DNA of 64,000 bases, from contig JAZRFF010000020.1 of assembly GCA_045661225.1 (NCBI GenBank), positions 62,001-126,000 on the forward strand, written 5' to 3'. This DNA comes from HGM04593 sp045661225 (GTDB lineage: Bacteria; Bacteroidota; Bacteroidia; Bacteroidales; Bacteroidaceae). Shown here piece after piece: positions 52,033 to 60,281 of the stretch (positions within the stretch are counted from its first letter, which is position 1; each line of letters starts with the position of its first letter). A program made the position numbers and the translations under genes. Below the pieces are notes generated by a model. That model ran no database searches. It was given only the letters and a program-made list of their open reading frames with translations, and had not been told where the DNA came from.

Positions 52033-53193
52033 TTAAATCCAGCTCTCTACCATCTTGCGCACCTCTCTGTCGGTAATCAAGTAGTCGTCGAGAGTGGGTT
52101 TTAATATGTAGGGTGTCTCTTGCATTGCCTTTTCAATGAGTTTGGGCATCTGTGTAAAACTTATGCGGTCGTTAAGGAAGGCTGCTACGCACACTTCGTT
52201 GGCCGCGTTGACTACGCAGGGAATGTTTCCGCCTTGTGCTAATGCTGTATAGGCGTGCTGCAGGTTGGGGAAACGCTCTAAATCGGGTTTTTCGAATGTA
52301 AGTTCCTTGAGGGTGTCCCAGTCGATGCGGCTGAACGACGATTGCAGGCGTTGGGGGTATGTTAGCGCATACATTATGGGCAGGCGCATATCGGGGGTGC
52401 CTAACTGTGCCTTTATTGCACCGTCGTTGAATTGCACCATTGAGTGAATGACCGACTGCGGGTGTACAACAACCTCAATCTCATCGGCTCCGACGCCAAA
52501 GAGCCATTTGGCCTCCATAACTTCGAATCCCTTGTTCATCATTGTTGCCGAGTCGATGGTGATTTTTGCTCCCATACTCCAGTTGGGGTGTTTGAGTGCC
52601 TGCTCCTTTGTCACGTGCTCGAGTTGCTCTTTGCTGAATGTGCGGAAAGGTCCGCCCGATGCTGTGAGAATGAGTTTTTCAACCCTGTTGTGCATTTCTC
52701 CGGCCAGACACTGGAATATGGCCGAGTGCTCAGAGTCTACAGGCAGTATAGGGGTCTTGTGCTCGTTGGCAAGAGCGTTTATCAGTTCTCCGGCTACGAC
52801 CATTGTCTCTTTGTTGGCAAGAGCTATGGCTTTGCCGGCCTTTATGGCGTTTATCGTTGGACGCAGGCCCGAGAAACCAACAAGCGCGGTAACCACAATG
52901 TCAATGGGCGATGCTTCTACTATTTGGCATACAGCTTCGTAGCCGCCGTAAACCTTAATGGGTAGGTCGCTGAGCGCTTCTTTGAGCTGTGGATATTTTG
53001 TATCGTCAGCAATAACTACCGCCTCGGGCATAAATTTGCGCGCTTGCTCAATGAGCAGGTCGACGCGGCTGTTGGCTGTTATTGCATAAACCTCGAAACA
53101 TTCGGGGTGCTCCTCGACGACTTGCAGCGTCTGTGTTCCGATGGAACCTGTCGAGCCTAAAATTGCGAGCTGTCTTTTTCTGCTGTTCTCCAT
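52033..53193 (-). CDS. dxr: 1-deoxy-D-xylulose 5-phosphate reductoisomerase
   Basis: A 386-residue NADPH enzyme of the non-mevalonate isoprenoid pathway. The nucleotide motif 'LGSTGSIGTQTL' is at the N-terminus. 'NKETMVVAG', 'LPVDSEHSAIFQCL' and 'LTASGGPFRTF' line the active site with the metal Asp and Glu and the flexible loop. Length is normal. It lies between an M23 peptidase and rseP, as in most Bacteroidota. Confidence 0.97.
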   Translation of the reverse strand: MENSRKRQLAILGSTGSIGTQTLQVVEEHPECFEVYAITANSRVDLLIEQARKFMPEAVVIADDTKYPQLKEALSDLPIKVYGGYEAVCQIVEASPIDIVVTALVGFSGLRPTINAIKAGKAIALANKETMVVAGELINALANEHKTPILPVDSEHSAIFQCLAGEMHNRVEKLILTASGGPFRTFSKEQLEHVTKEQALKHPNWSMGAKITIDSATMMNKGFEVMEAKWLFGVGADEIEVVVHPQSVIHSMVQFNDGAIKAQLGTPDMRLPIMYALTYPQRLQSSFSRIDWDTLKELTFEKPDLERFPNLQHAYTALAQGGNIPCVVNAANEVCVAAFLNDRISFTQMPKLIEKAMQETPYILKPTLDDYLITDREVRKMVESWI

Positions 53194-53220
53194 TTTTTTT
53201 GGATACTTTTTATTATGTTG

Positions 53221-54078
53221 TTAAAATGCAATGTAGATATTGGGGTCAAGAGGCTTGCCTCGGTGCCATAACTCAAAGTGAAGGTATTTTTTCTCCTCTT
53301 TGTTGGCAATTGTGTCGCCGTTGCTCAGCGTGCCTATAACCTCGCCTGCCGACACTTTGTCGCCAACCTCCTTTAACAGACGGAAGCAGTTGCGGTAGAC
53401 CGATACCATATTTTCACGGTGTTGTATGGCTATGGTAAAGCCTTCTCTTGCTGTATAGTCGCTCAAAATTACAGTGCCGTCGTGTGTGGCAAGAATATTC
53501 TCGCCGGGAACTTCGGCAATGTCGATACCGTAGTGCTTGTCGTTAAGGTCGAGTCGGCGTATAACCTCACCCTGTGTCGGACGGAACAGGTTCAGACCTT
53601 GGAGCTCGGCAACATTCGTGGCCTGCGAGGTTATGTTGTATTTCTCTCTATCTTCCCACTCCTTCACGAACTGTGTTTCAAGCGGAGTGCTCTCAACACC
53701 GATGCTGTCGGCGTTTATGGGCATTGGGGAGTTTTTTGCGCTGTCGGGGGTTATGTCTCCGTTGAGTATAGCCTTGATGTTTGCAAGATAGCGGTCTTGC
53801 TTTTCAATCTCGAGCATCAAGGAGTCCAGCCGCAAATTGTTTTGTATGAATGTGTTCTTGGTATTTTCGTTCACATACCCGGGCAGCAGGTTGCCAACGG
53901 GGGTGAAGACTACAATAAGGTACAGTACCCCGGCTACCAACAGAAACGAGAAGAATAGCGAGAGTATAACCCACAGCGGCGATATGTAGAAGCCGAGCAC
54001 GTTCTTTAGCTTGTTCTCGTTTTGTATCGTGAGCCTGTACTTGCGTAGCAAGCGGCTGCGGAATATTTTCTCTTTCAT
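53221..54078 (-). CDS. M23 (LytM-type) peptidoglycan peptidase
   Basis: A 285-residue envelope protein. A basic N-terminus is followed by one membrane span at about residues 34-57. A coiled linker with 'NNLRLDSLMLEIEKQ' precedes the LytM domain. Metal ligands appear in 'DKHYGIDIA' (His and Asp) and 'YLHFELWHRG' (His), so it may be active, unlike many NlpD-like activators. It probably cuts or helps cut cross-bridges in the wall. It is 11 bp downstream of rimM. Confidence 0.9.
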   Translation of the reverse strand: MKEKIFRSRLLRKYRLTIQNENKLKNVLGFYISPLWVILSLFFSFLLVAGVLYLIVVFTPVGNLLPGYVNENTKNTFIQNNLRLDSLMLEIEKQDRYLANIKAILNGDITPDSAKNSPMPINADSIGVESTPLETQFVKEWEDREKYNITSQATNVAELQGLNLFRPTQGEVIRRLDLNDKHYGIDIAEVPGENILATHDGTVILSDYTAREGFTIAIQHRENMVSVYRNCFRLLKEVGDKVSAGEVIGTLSNGDTIANKEEKKYLHFELWHRGKPLDPNIYIAF

Positions 54079-54089
54079 ATTGTGCTTTT

Positions 54090-54599
54090 TTATAGGGATA
54101 TAAGTCCTTCGGGAAGGTCGAAATGTATCTCCCGGTTGTCGTGGTCTATGCCTGCAATCATCTGCTCTTGTGCCGGAATGAGAATATCCTCCCCGTTGTT
54201 GTCTATTACAAAAAGGGTGTTTATGGTACTATCGTCAATGTCAATAATTTCTCCAAGGTAACCGTTTTTCTCGTCGGTAGCCTTGAACCCGCGGAAATAG
54301 CTCCAGGAGAGAACTTCGCTCTCCTCGGTCCATTGGCGCGGTATGTAGGCCTCGCGGTTGGTAAGGTAACGTACCTCTTCGGCGCTCTCCATACGCTCAA
54401 TCTTTACAATGAGCGTGTCGCTGTTCTTCGTGCGTCGTGTTTCGAAGAAGAACGGTACGAGTATGCCGTCAATTTCGCAGGCTACAAAATCGCAGTCGTC
54501 GCCCAGGACTATGCTGTCGCCTTCTAACCCAATTTCGCCTTTTGTGCCGTGTGGCTTCAGGAACTTGCCGAAGTATACAAAATCTTCTTTCTTGAGCAT
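54090..54599 (-). CDS. rimM: Ribosome maturation factor RimM
   Basis: A 169-residue 16S rRNA processing factor that binds ribosomal protein S19 during 30S assembly. The N-terminal barrel has 'FGKFLKPHGTKGEIGL', and the C-terminal PRC-barrel begins 'FRGFKATDEKNGYLGEI' and ends 'ILIPAQEQMIAGID'. The start codon follows the murA stop by 1 bp. trmD, its common neighbour in other phyla, is absent here. Confidence 0.94.
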   Translation of the reverse strand: MLKKEDFVYFGKFLKPHGTKGEIGLEGDSIVLGDDCDFVACEIDGILVPFFFETRRTKNSDTLIVKIERMESAEEVRYLTNREAYIPRQWTEESEVLSWSYFRGFKATDEKNGYLGEIIDIDDSTINTLFVIDNNGEDILIPAQEQMIAGIDHDNREIHFDLPEGLISL

Positions 54600-54600
54600 T

Positions 54601-55905
54601 TTATGAACGTGTTATTTTTGCACCAATCTGGTTAAGTCTCTCTTCGAGGTTCTGGTAGCCTCGGTCTATCTGCTCTATGTTGTCGATGCGACTCACGCCG
54701 TCAGCGCTCATTGCTGCAATGAGCAGTGCTATACCGGCTCTTATGTCGGGTGAACTCATTGCGCGTGGTTTGAGTGTGAAGCGTCTGTCGTGACCGATAA
54801 CCACGGCTCTGTGGGGGTCGCAGAGAATAATCTGAGCTCCCATATCAATGAGCTTGTCGACAAAGAACAGACGGCTTTCGAACATCTTCTGGTGAATGAG
54901 CACGCTGCCCTTTGCCTGAATGGCTGTGACCAGAAGCACGCTCAAAAGGTCGGGGGTAAGACCCGGCCAGGGGGCGTCGCTAATGTTCATTATCGAGCCA
55001 TCTATAAATGAATCAATCTCGTAGTGCTCCTGTGAGGGAATGTAAATGTCGTCGCCTCTCTGTTCGAACTTTATTCCCAGTCGACGGAAACTTTCGGGTA
55101 TTATGCCCAAGTTCTCAAAAGAGACATCTTTTATTGTAAGCTCGCTCTGTGTCATTGCGGCCATTCCTATGAAACTGCCTACTTCTATCATATCGGGCAG
55201 AGCGCGGTGTGTGCAACCGCCGAGTTCCTTAACGCCCTCAATGGTTATGAGATTGCTGGCGATGCCCGAAATTCTTGCGCCCATCTTGTTGAGCATACGG
55301 CACAACTGCTGTATATATGGCTCACAGGCTGCGTTGTATATTGTTGTTGTTCCCTCGGCGAGAACTGCGGCCATAATGATATTTGCCGTTCCGGTAACCG
55401 ATGCTTCGTCGAGCAGCATTGAGCAGCCTTTAAGTCGCTTTGCGCTCATTTTGTATACACGGTGCTCGGTGTCGAAAGAGAATTCCGCACCTAATTTCTG
55501 TAGGCCTATAATGTGTGTGTCTAACCTTCTGCGTCCTATTTTGTCGCCGCCCGGCTCGGCCATCGTAGCCTTGCCGAAGCGTCCCATCAGCGGGCCGATG
55601 AACATCACCGAGCCGCGTAGGCGGGCACAGCCGTTAAGGTACTCCTCGCTCTCAATGTAGTCGAGGTTTACGTTGTTTGCCTGAAATGTGTAGCAACCAA
55701 TGCCGTTGCGTGTCACAGACACTCCCATATTCATCAGTTGTACTATGAGGTTGTTTACGTCGGCTATGTCGGGTATGTTCTCTATTGTTACTTTCTCGCT
55801 GGTGAGCAGTGTCGCGCAAATCTCCTGCAAGACCTCGTTCTTTGCTCCCTGAGGGGTTATTGTGCCGTTGAGTTTGTGTCCGCCTTCTATAATGAATGAT
55901 GCCAT
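54601..55905 (-). CDS. murA: UDP-GlcNAc 1-carboxyvinyltransferase with Asp at the fosfomycin position
   Basis: A 434-residue enzyme for the first committed step of peptidoglycan synthesis. Lys 22-Asn 23 in 'QGAKNEVLQ' bind substrate. The active-site loop reads 'MAEPGGDKIGRRRLD', with Asp 121 where E. coli has Cys 115, the residue alkylated by fosfomycin. Asp at this position is known from mycobacterial and chlamydial MurA, which remain active and resist the drug. The late 'SPDIRAGIALLIAA' motif is present. It is flanked by DUF4290 and rimM in the usual Bacteroidota order. Confidence 0.95.
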   Translation of the reverse strand: MASFIIEGGHKLNGTITPQGAKNEVLQEICATLLTSEKVTIENIPDIADVNNLIVQLMNMGVSVTRNGIGCYTFQANNVNLDYIESEEYLNGCARLRGSVMFIGPLMGRFGKATMAEPGGDKIGRRRLDTHIIGLQKLGAEFSFDTEHRVYKMSAKRLKGCSMLLDEASVTGTANIIMAAVLAEGTTTIYNAACEPYIQQLCRMLNKMGARISGIASNLITIEGVKELGGCTHRALPDMIEVGSFIGMAAMTQSELTIKDVSFENLGIIPESFRRLGIKFEQRGDDIYIPSQEHYEIDSFIDGSIMNISDAPWPGLTPDLLSVLLVTAIQAKGSVLIHQKMFESRLFFVDKLIDMGAQIILCDPHRAVVIGHDRRFTLKPRAMSSPDIRAGIALLIAAMSADGVSRIDNIEQIDRGYQNLEERLNQIGAKITRS

Positions 55906-55917
55906 AGTGCTTGCTGT

Positions 55918-56538
55918 TTAGAATTTGCGTTTGAAGGTTTTTTTGCCGTTGTTGTTGCGCTTGCCGTTGTTGTTGCGCTGGTTGTGGTTGTTGTTGCCCT
56001 GTCCCAGCTTTATCTCGCGGTCGGCGATGTCGATAGCGCCTTTGGTGTATGTTCGCAGGTCGTCAAGAATCTTTTTGTCATCGACTCCGTCCTTGTTCCA
56101 CGCAATGTAGTTCTTTTTCATTTGAATGGTGATCAGCTCGATGAGCCTGTCGCGCTCGGCTCCCTCTTCAAGGGTGCAGGCGTGCTTAATCATCTCTTCG
56201 ACAATGCGTCCATAGTGTCTGTTCTTTATTTCGCCACTCTGGTAAGGTACTCTGTCGGGCGCTACATTGAATTCTTCTTTCTTGATAACTTCGAATGGGT
56301 AGTCAATATCAAGCGTAAAGTCGGACATAATAGCCAGATGGTCCCACAACTTACGTTCGTAGTCGGGCTGGTTGCGTGTGTTGGGGAACATACTTCCCAT
56401 AATCTCCACGATGGTTGTTGCACACCTTTGTCTTTCGGCGCGGTCCTCGATGGTGAGCGCGTGGTCGACCATCTTCTGTACCGAACGGCCGTATTCGGGT
56501 AACGGTAGCTTTTTCTGCTTGGTATTATATTCCATCAT
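55918..56538 (-). CDS. DUF4290 family protein
   Basis: A 206-residue soluble, mostly helical protein of a Bacteroidota-specific family without known function. The opening 'MEYNTKQKKLPLPEYGRSVQ' is typical (either of two adjacent ATG codons may start it). Two similar segments, 'HALTIEDRAERQRCATTIVE' and 'HACTLEEGAERDRLIELITI', suggest an internal duplication. The tail is rich in Asn, Lys and Arg and looks disordered. It is found constantly next to murA, which hints at a wall or housekeeping role. Confidence 0.9.
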   Translation of the reverse strand: MMEYNTKQKKLPLPEYGRSVQKMVDHALTIEDRAERQRCATTIVEIMGSMFPNTRNQPDYERKLWDHLAIMSDFTLDIDYPFEVIKKEEFNVAPDRVPYQSGEIKNRHYGRIVEEMIKHACTLEEGAERDRLIELITIQMKKNYIAWNKDGVDDKKILDDLRTYTKGAIDIADREIKLGQGNNNHNQRNNNGKRNNNGKKTFKRKF

Positions 56539-56551
56539 AGTCGTATGCTGT

Positions 56552-57256
56552 TTAATAATTCTTCAATAATTCCTTTGGTTTTGTGGCTATAAAGTTTTTC
56601 AGGTAGAATGGCTCGAAATAGGCTATCTCCTCGAATTTCTCATCGAACCACGCCCTTTCGGCAAGGGGCATCATATTCTTTGCGAGCGGGTGCAGGTGCC
56701 CGTCGAGGAAGCGTGCGTTGGGGTGGGTGATTATTTTGCTGCACTTTTCGGCACCGTTGCCGAAAAACACTACCGGCCCGCGCTCAAGAAACTCTTTGAA
56801 GCTTTCTTCGGTCACGACCTCGGCGTGTGTCTCTTTTATCACTCCCAATGCTCTGTCGTAAATGGTAGCGTAGACCTCGTTGCGGCGTGCGTCAATCATT
56901 GGACAGAAAAGTGCGTCGTCGGGTATGTCGTCGCGAAAAAGCACGGGCACGCACATAATGGCTGTGGTGGGAATTGCTATCAACGGTAAATTACGGCCGT
57001 AACAAACTCCCTTGGCTGTCGACGATGCTATTCTTAGACTTGTGTACGACCCGGGGCCGCTGCTTAATGCTACGGCGTTTATCTTTGCGCCCTGTTCGTC
57101 GGCAACCTTTATGGCCTCTTCCACGAATGGCGCAAGCACCTTGGCGTGCGAGCGTTCTTCCCTGTTTACTCTCTCGAAGAATATGTGCCCGTCCTGGCTC
57201 AAAGCAACCGAGCAGACCTCGGTCGAAGCTTCAATATGCAGTATGATAGTTGTCAT
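56552..57256 (-). CDS. tsaB: tRNA threonylcarbamoyladenosine factor TsaB
   Basis: A 234-residue actin-fold protein that partners TsaD in making the t6A37 modification on tRNA. 'ILHIEASTEVCSVAL' at the N-terminus, 'REERSHAKVLAPFVEEAI', and 'LSSGPGSYTSLRIASSTAKG' are the family signature. The protein has the usual short second half. An exact -7 box lies 52 bp upstream, so it probably heads the long minus-strand run to the phosphatase. Confidence 0.93.
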   Translation of the reverse strand: MTTIILHIEASTEVCSVALSQDGHIFFERVNREERSHAKVLAPFVEEAIKVADEQGAKINAVALSSGPGSYTSLRIASSTAKGVCYGRNLPLIAIPTTAIMCVPVLFRDDIPDDALFCPMIDARRNEVYATIYDRALGVIKETHAEVVTEESFKEFLERGPVVFFGNGAEKCSKIITHPNARFLDGHLHPLAKNMMPLAERAWFDEKFEEIAYFEPFYLKNFIATKPKELLKNY

Positions 57257-57307
57257 CTCAAAAAAAACTTTAATTGTTTATAAACCGCCCAAAATGGCAA
57301 TTAACTG

Positions 57308-57315
57308 CAAATATA
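57308..57315 (-). promoter_or_regulatory. -7 box TATATTTG for tsaB
   Basis: An exact TAnnTTTG match on the minus strand, 52 bp before the tsaB ATG. No clear -33 element at the standard distance. Confidence 0.55.
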
Positions 57316-57409
57316 CGAACTTATAATTTCTAAAACTATTAAATAATATTTTTTAATATATGTGTTGGAAAAAAATCTTCTCTTTTCGGTAATTATCGGA
57401 ATTATTGAG

Positions 57410-57417
57410 TAACTTCG
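57410..57417 (+). promoter_or_regulatory. Candidate yicC promoter, -7 variant TAACTTCG
   Basis: TAACTTCG followed by CA, 89 bp before the yicC ATG. It is identical to the box before purH. Confidence 0.4.
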
Positions 57418-57505
57418 CAAAAAGTATGGCATTTTGGGGTGTTGTGCCCTTTTTGCTTCTTTGTGTAACCATTGGCGGCAGTGCCGTCGGTAATATATTG
57501 GAAAA

Positions 57506-58381
57506 ATGATTTATTCTATGACGGGCTATGGAAAGTCCGTGACTACTTTTCAGGACAAAAGAATTTGTGTCGAGATTCGTTCGCTGAACGGAAAGGCAAT
57601 GGACCTCTCTACTCGCATCGCACCGCAGTTTAAGTGTCGGGAGATGGAGATTCGTACATTGCTTACAAAGGCTCTGGAGCGCGGAAAGGTCGATTTTGCG
57701 TTGTGGGTGGAGCAGAGTGAGAAGGCCGATACGCCTGCCATAAATAATGCGGTGATGCAGGGCTATCTGGAACAGATGACCGAAATTTCCAAAAACAACG
57801 GAGTGCCGCTGCCTGCTAATCTTTTTGAGGTGCTGCTGCGTCTGCCCGACGTTATTGCACGCAAGGAGGTGTACGATGTTACCGACGAAGAGTGGAGTGT
57901 GGTTCTTGAGGGTGTTAACGTCGCGCTTGCCGACCTGCTTGCCTTCCGTCGGCAGGAGGGCGAGGCTCTTGCAGCTAAATTCAGGGGCAATATATCGAAT
58001 ATAGCAGAGTTGCTCGCTGCTGTCGAGCCTTTCGAGAAGGAGCGTGTCGAGAAAATTCGTTCGCGCATAACCGAGTCGCTCGAGAAGATGGTGGGAATAG
58101 ACTACGACAAGAACCGCCTTGAGCAGGAACTTATATTTTATATCGAAAAGCTCGATGTAAACGAGGAAAAACAGCGTTTGGGCAATCACCTTAAATATTT
58201 CATTGAGACTATGGAGGGCTCGCTGGGTCAGGGTAAGAAGCTGGGCTTTATTGCGCAAGAAATGGGGCGTGAGATAAATACTCTGGGCAGCAAGAGCAAT
58301 CACGCCGAAATGCAGAATGTTGTAGTGAAAATGAAAGACGAACTTGAACAGATAAAAGAGCAGGTTCTTAATGTAATGTAA
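57506..58381 (+). CDS. YicC/YloC family endoribonuclease
   Basis: A 291-residue cytoplasmic protein. 'MIYSMTGYGKSV' at the N-terminus and 'EIRSLNGKAMDLSTR' are the family signature. The C-terminal DUF1732 part has 'VGIDYDKNRLEQELIFYIEK' and 'EMGREINTLGSKSNHAEMQ' with conserved acidic residues. YicC-type proteins of E. coli and Bacillus cleave RNA. It is followed 6 bp later by gmk, a pairing common across bacteria. Confidence 0.94.
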   Translation: MIYSMTGYGKSVTTFQDKRICVEIRSLNGKAMDLSTRIAPQFKCREMEIRTLLTKALERGKVDFALWVEQSEKADTPAINNAVMQGYLEQMTEISKNNGVPLPANLFEVLLRLPDVIARKEVYDVTDEEWSVVLEGVNVALADLLAFRRQEGEALAAKFRGNISNIAELLAAVEPFEKERVEKIRSRITESLEKMVGIDYDKNRLEQELIFYIEKLDVNEEKQRLGNHLKYFIETMEGSLGQGKKLGFIAQEMGREINTLGSKSNHAEMQNVVVKMKDELEQIKEQVLNVM

Positions 58382-58387
58382 AAAAAT

Positions 58388-58954
58388 ATGAGCAAAGGTA
58401 AAGTTGTTATTTTTTCGGCTCCCTCAGGCTCGGGAAAGTCGACATTGGTGCACTTTTTAATGGAGCGTGACCCTTCTTTTGGTTTTTCGGTGTCGGCAAC
58501 CAGTCGACCGCCACGCGGCGAAGAGAAACACGGCGTCGACTATTTCTTCTTCACCCCCGAGGAGTTTCGTTCGCGTATCGCAGCCGATGAGTTTGTCGAG
58601 TACGAGGAGGTTTACCCCGGTCGTTATTATGGCACGCTTAAGTCTCAGGTTGAACGTCAATTGGAACAGCAGAATATACTCTTTGACGTTGATGTAAAAG
58701 GTGGCTGCAGCCTGAAAAAATTCTACGGTGAGCGAGCTCTCTTTATATTTGTTCAAGCGCCGTCGGTGGCGGCCTTGCGTGAGCGTCTTGTGCGCCGTGG
58801 CGACACAGCTCCCGATGAGATTGAAAAACGAGTGGCAAAGGCTGAATACGAGATGACCTTTGCGCAGTTTGCCGACAGAGTTATTGTAAACGACAATCTT
58901 AACGACGCAAAAGCCGAACTTGTAGAAGCTGTCAATAAATTTCTTAATGAATAA
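58388..58954 (+). CDS. gmk: Guanylate kinase
   Basis: A 188-residue kinase that converts GMP to GDP. The P-loop 'SAPSGSGKSTLV' is near the N-terminus. The GMP-binding part has 'SVSATSRPPRGEEKHGVDYFF' (read in parts) and 'EYEEVYPGRYYGTLKSQVE'. Length is normal. Its end overlaps nadD by 8 bp. Confidence 0.97.
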   Translation: MSKGKVVIFSAPSGSGKSTLVHFLMERDPSFGFSVSATSRPPRGEEKHGVDYFFFTPEEFRSRIAADEFVEYEEVYPGRYYGTLKSQVERQLEQQNILFDVDVKGGCSLKKFYGERALFIFVQAPSVAALRERLVRRGDTAPDEIEKRVAKAEYEMTFAQFADRVIVNDNLNDAKAELVEAVNKFLNE

Positions 58955-59522
58955 GATAAAAACCGTAATTTTTGGCGGCAGCTTCGACCCTTTGCACGTC
59001 GGGCATCTTGCGCTTGCTCGCGAGGTGTGCAAACGTGGATTGGCGTCCGAAGTGTGGCTTATGGTCTCTCCGCAGAATCCGCACAAACAGGACTCTTTGC
59101 TTACCGATGAGAAGCTGCGCTTGCAGATGGTGCAGTCGGTCGTTCAGGGTGACCCTGCGCTTGTTGCCAGTGATTTTGAATTTGCTCTTCCGCGTCCTTC
59201 TTATACTATAAGCACTCTCGATGCGCTTGAGGCTGCTTATCCTGACAGGGAATTTATACTGCTCGTTGGAGCTGATAATTGGGAAAAGTTCGACCGTTGG
59301 TACAAGAGCGACGAGATACTGTCGCGCTACAGAATTATTGTCTACCCGCGCGGCGATGAGGCTGCGCCCGAACTGCCCGCCGGGGTCGAATGGCTGTCGG
59401 CTGCGCTTCACGATGTCAGCTCTACGATGGTGCGCCGTCTTGTGGCCGAGGGTGCCGATATTTCGCGCCTTGTGCCACCCGAGGTCAATCGTTTTATAAC
59501 AGAAAAAGGATTGTATAAATAA
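58947..59522 (+). CDS. nadD: Nicotinate-nucleotide adenylyltransferase
   Basis: A 191-residue enzyme that makes deamido-NAD. The N-terminal 'IFGGSFDPLHVGHLALA' contains the HxGH nucleotidyltransferase motif. The late 'LHDVSSTMVRRLV' carries the ISSTxxR-type motif. It overlaps gmk by 8 bp, and its stop overlaps the next start (TAATG). NadB is encoded elsewhere in this window. Confidence 0.96.
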   Translation: MNKIKTVIFGGSFDPLHVGHLALAREVCKRGLASEVWLMVSPQNPHKQDSLLTDEKLRLQMVQSVVQGDPALVASDFEFALPRPSYTISTLDALEAAYPDREFILLVGADNWEKFDRWYKSDEILSRYRIIVYPRGDEAAPELPAGVEWLSAALHDVSSTMVRRLVAEGADISRLVPPEVNRFITEKGLYK

Positions 59523-60169
59523 TGATGAAAAGAATAGTAGTTCTCTTGTGTGTGCTTTCGGCGCTGTCAGTCGTGAAGGGACAAGTGAGGCTTTACGACG
59601 AAATGTGCGACCCGCTTCAGGCCGTTTTTTGTGATTATGTAAGAAACGAGTCGTCGCAGAATTTTCTCTCGAGTCCATCGGGGCAGTATACAGGTACGCT
59701 CATCGATGATAAAATTTATGGTTGGGGCTTTATTATAACCGAGAGTGGCACGCGCTCTTTCGGACAGTTCCGGAACGGTAAAAACATCTTCGGTCTTTCA
59801 ATTTCGGATAAGGTCGCAAAGGTGGGCAGCGAGAATAACTATGTGGTCTACGACCTGAAAAGCGGCAATATAATAAGGCTGCACTCAAATGGCGGTGAGG
59901 TACAGCTCGAGTATCCGCTTGTGCCATCTAAAAAAGAGCCGGTGGCACTTTACTCGTTCAAGAAAGAGACCTATGCAAACGGCGACGTATACATCGGGGA
60001 GTTTTATAATGGTCGCCGTCACGGTTACGGAGTCTATTATTGGAAGAACGGCGAAGTATGGTATGGCCGTTACGACGGCGGCTATCGTAACGGTTACGGA
60101 ATGCTCATAACTCCCGAACATCGTATTTATTACGGAAAATGGCTGGGCGATAGCAGGGTCGACGAATAA
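59522..60169 (+). CDS. Secreted MORN-repeat protein
   Basis: A 215-residue protein with a signal peptide (residues 1-20, 'VVLLCVLSALSVVKG'). Three MORN-type repeats lie near the C-terminus ('YIGEFYNGRRHGYGVYYW', 'WYGRYDGGYRNGYGML', 'YYGKWLGDSR'). A weaker unit is near residue 56 ('YTGTLIDDKIYGWGF'). MORN repeats form elongated beta-hairpin arrays that bind proteins or lipids. The gene is coupled to nadD by a stop/start overlap, although it has no evident link to NAD synthesis. Function unknown. Confidence 0.8.
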   Translation: MMKRIVVLLCVLSALSVVKGQVRLYDEMCDPLQAVFCDYVRNESSQNFLSSPSGQYTGTLIDDKIYGWGFIITESGTRSFGQFRNGKNIFGLSISDKVAKVGSENNYVVYDLKSGNIIRLHSNGGEVQLEYPLVPSKKEPVALYSFKKETYANGDVYIGEFYNGRRHGYGVYYWKNGEVWYGRYDGGYRNGYGMLITPEHRIYYGKWLGDSRVDE

Positions 60170-60184
60170 AATGCGTTAATAATT

Positions 60185-60214
60185 TTGGTGAATAAATAGT
60201 TATATTTATCTTTG
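60185..60214 (+). promoter_or_regulatory. Promoter of the GH109-like gene
   Basis: TTG (60185-60187), 19 bp, TATCTTTG (60207-60214): a full consensus match, 68 bp before ATG 60282. Confidence 0.75.
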
Positions 60215-60281
60215 TGCGTAAACAATACTTTGCATTTTTTTTGAGTAAGAATAATCTTATTAACTTAAACACACTTTAATT

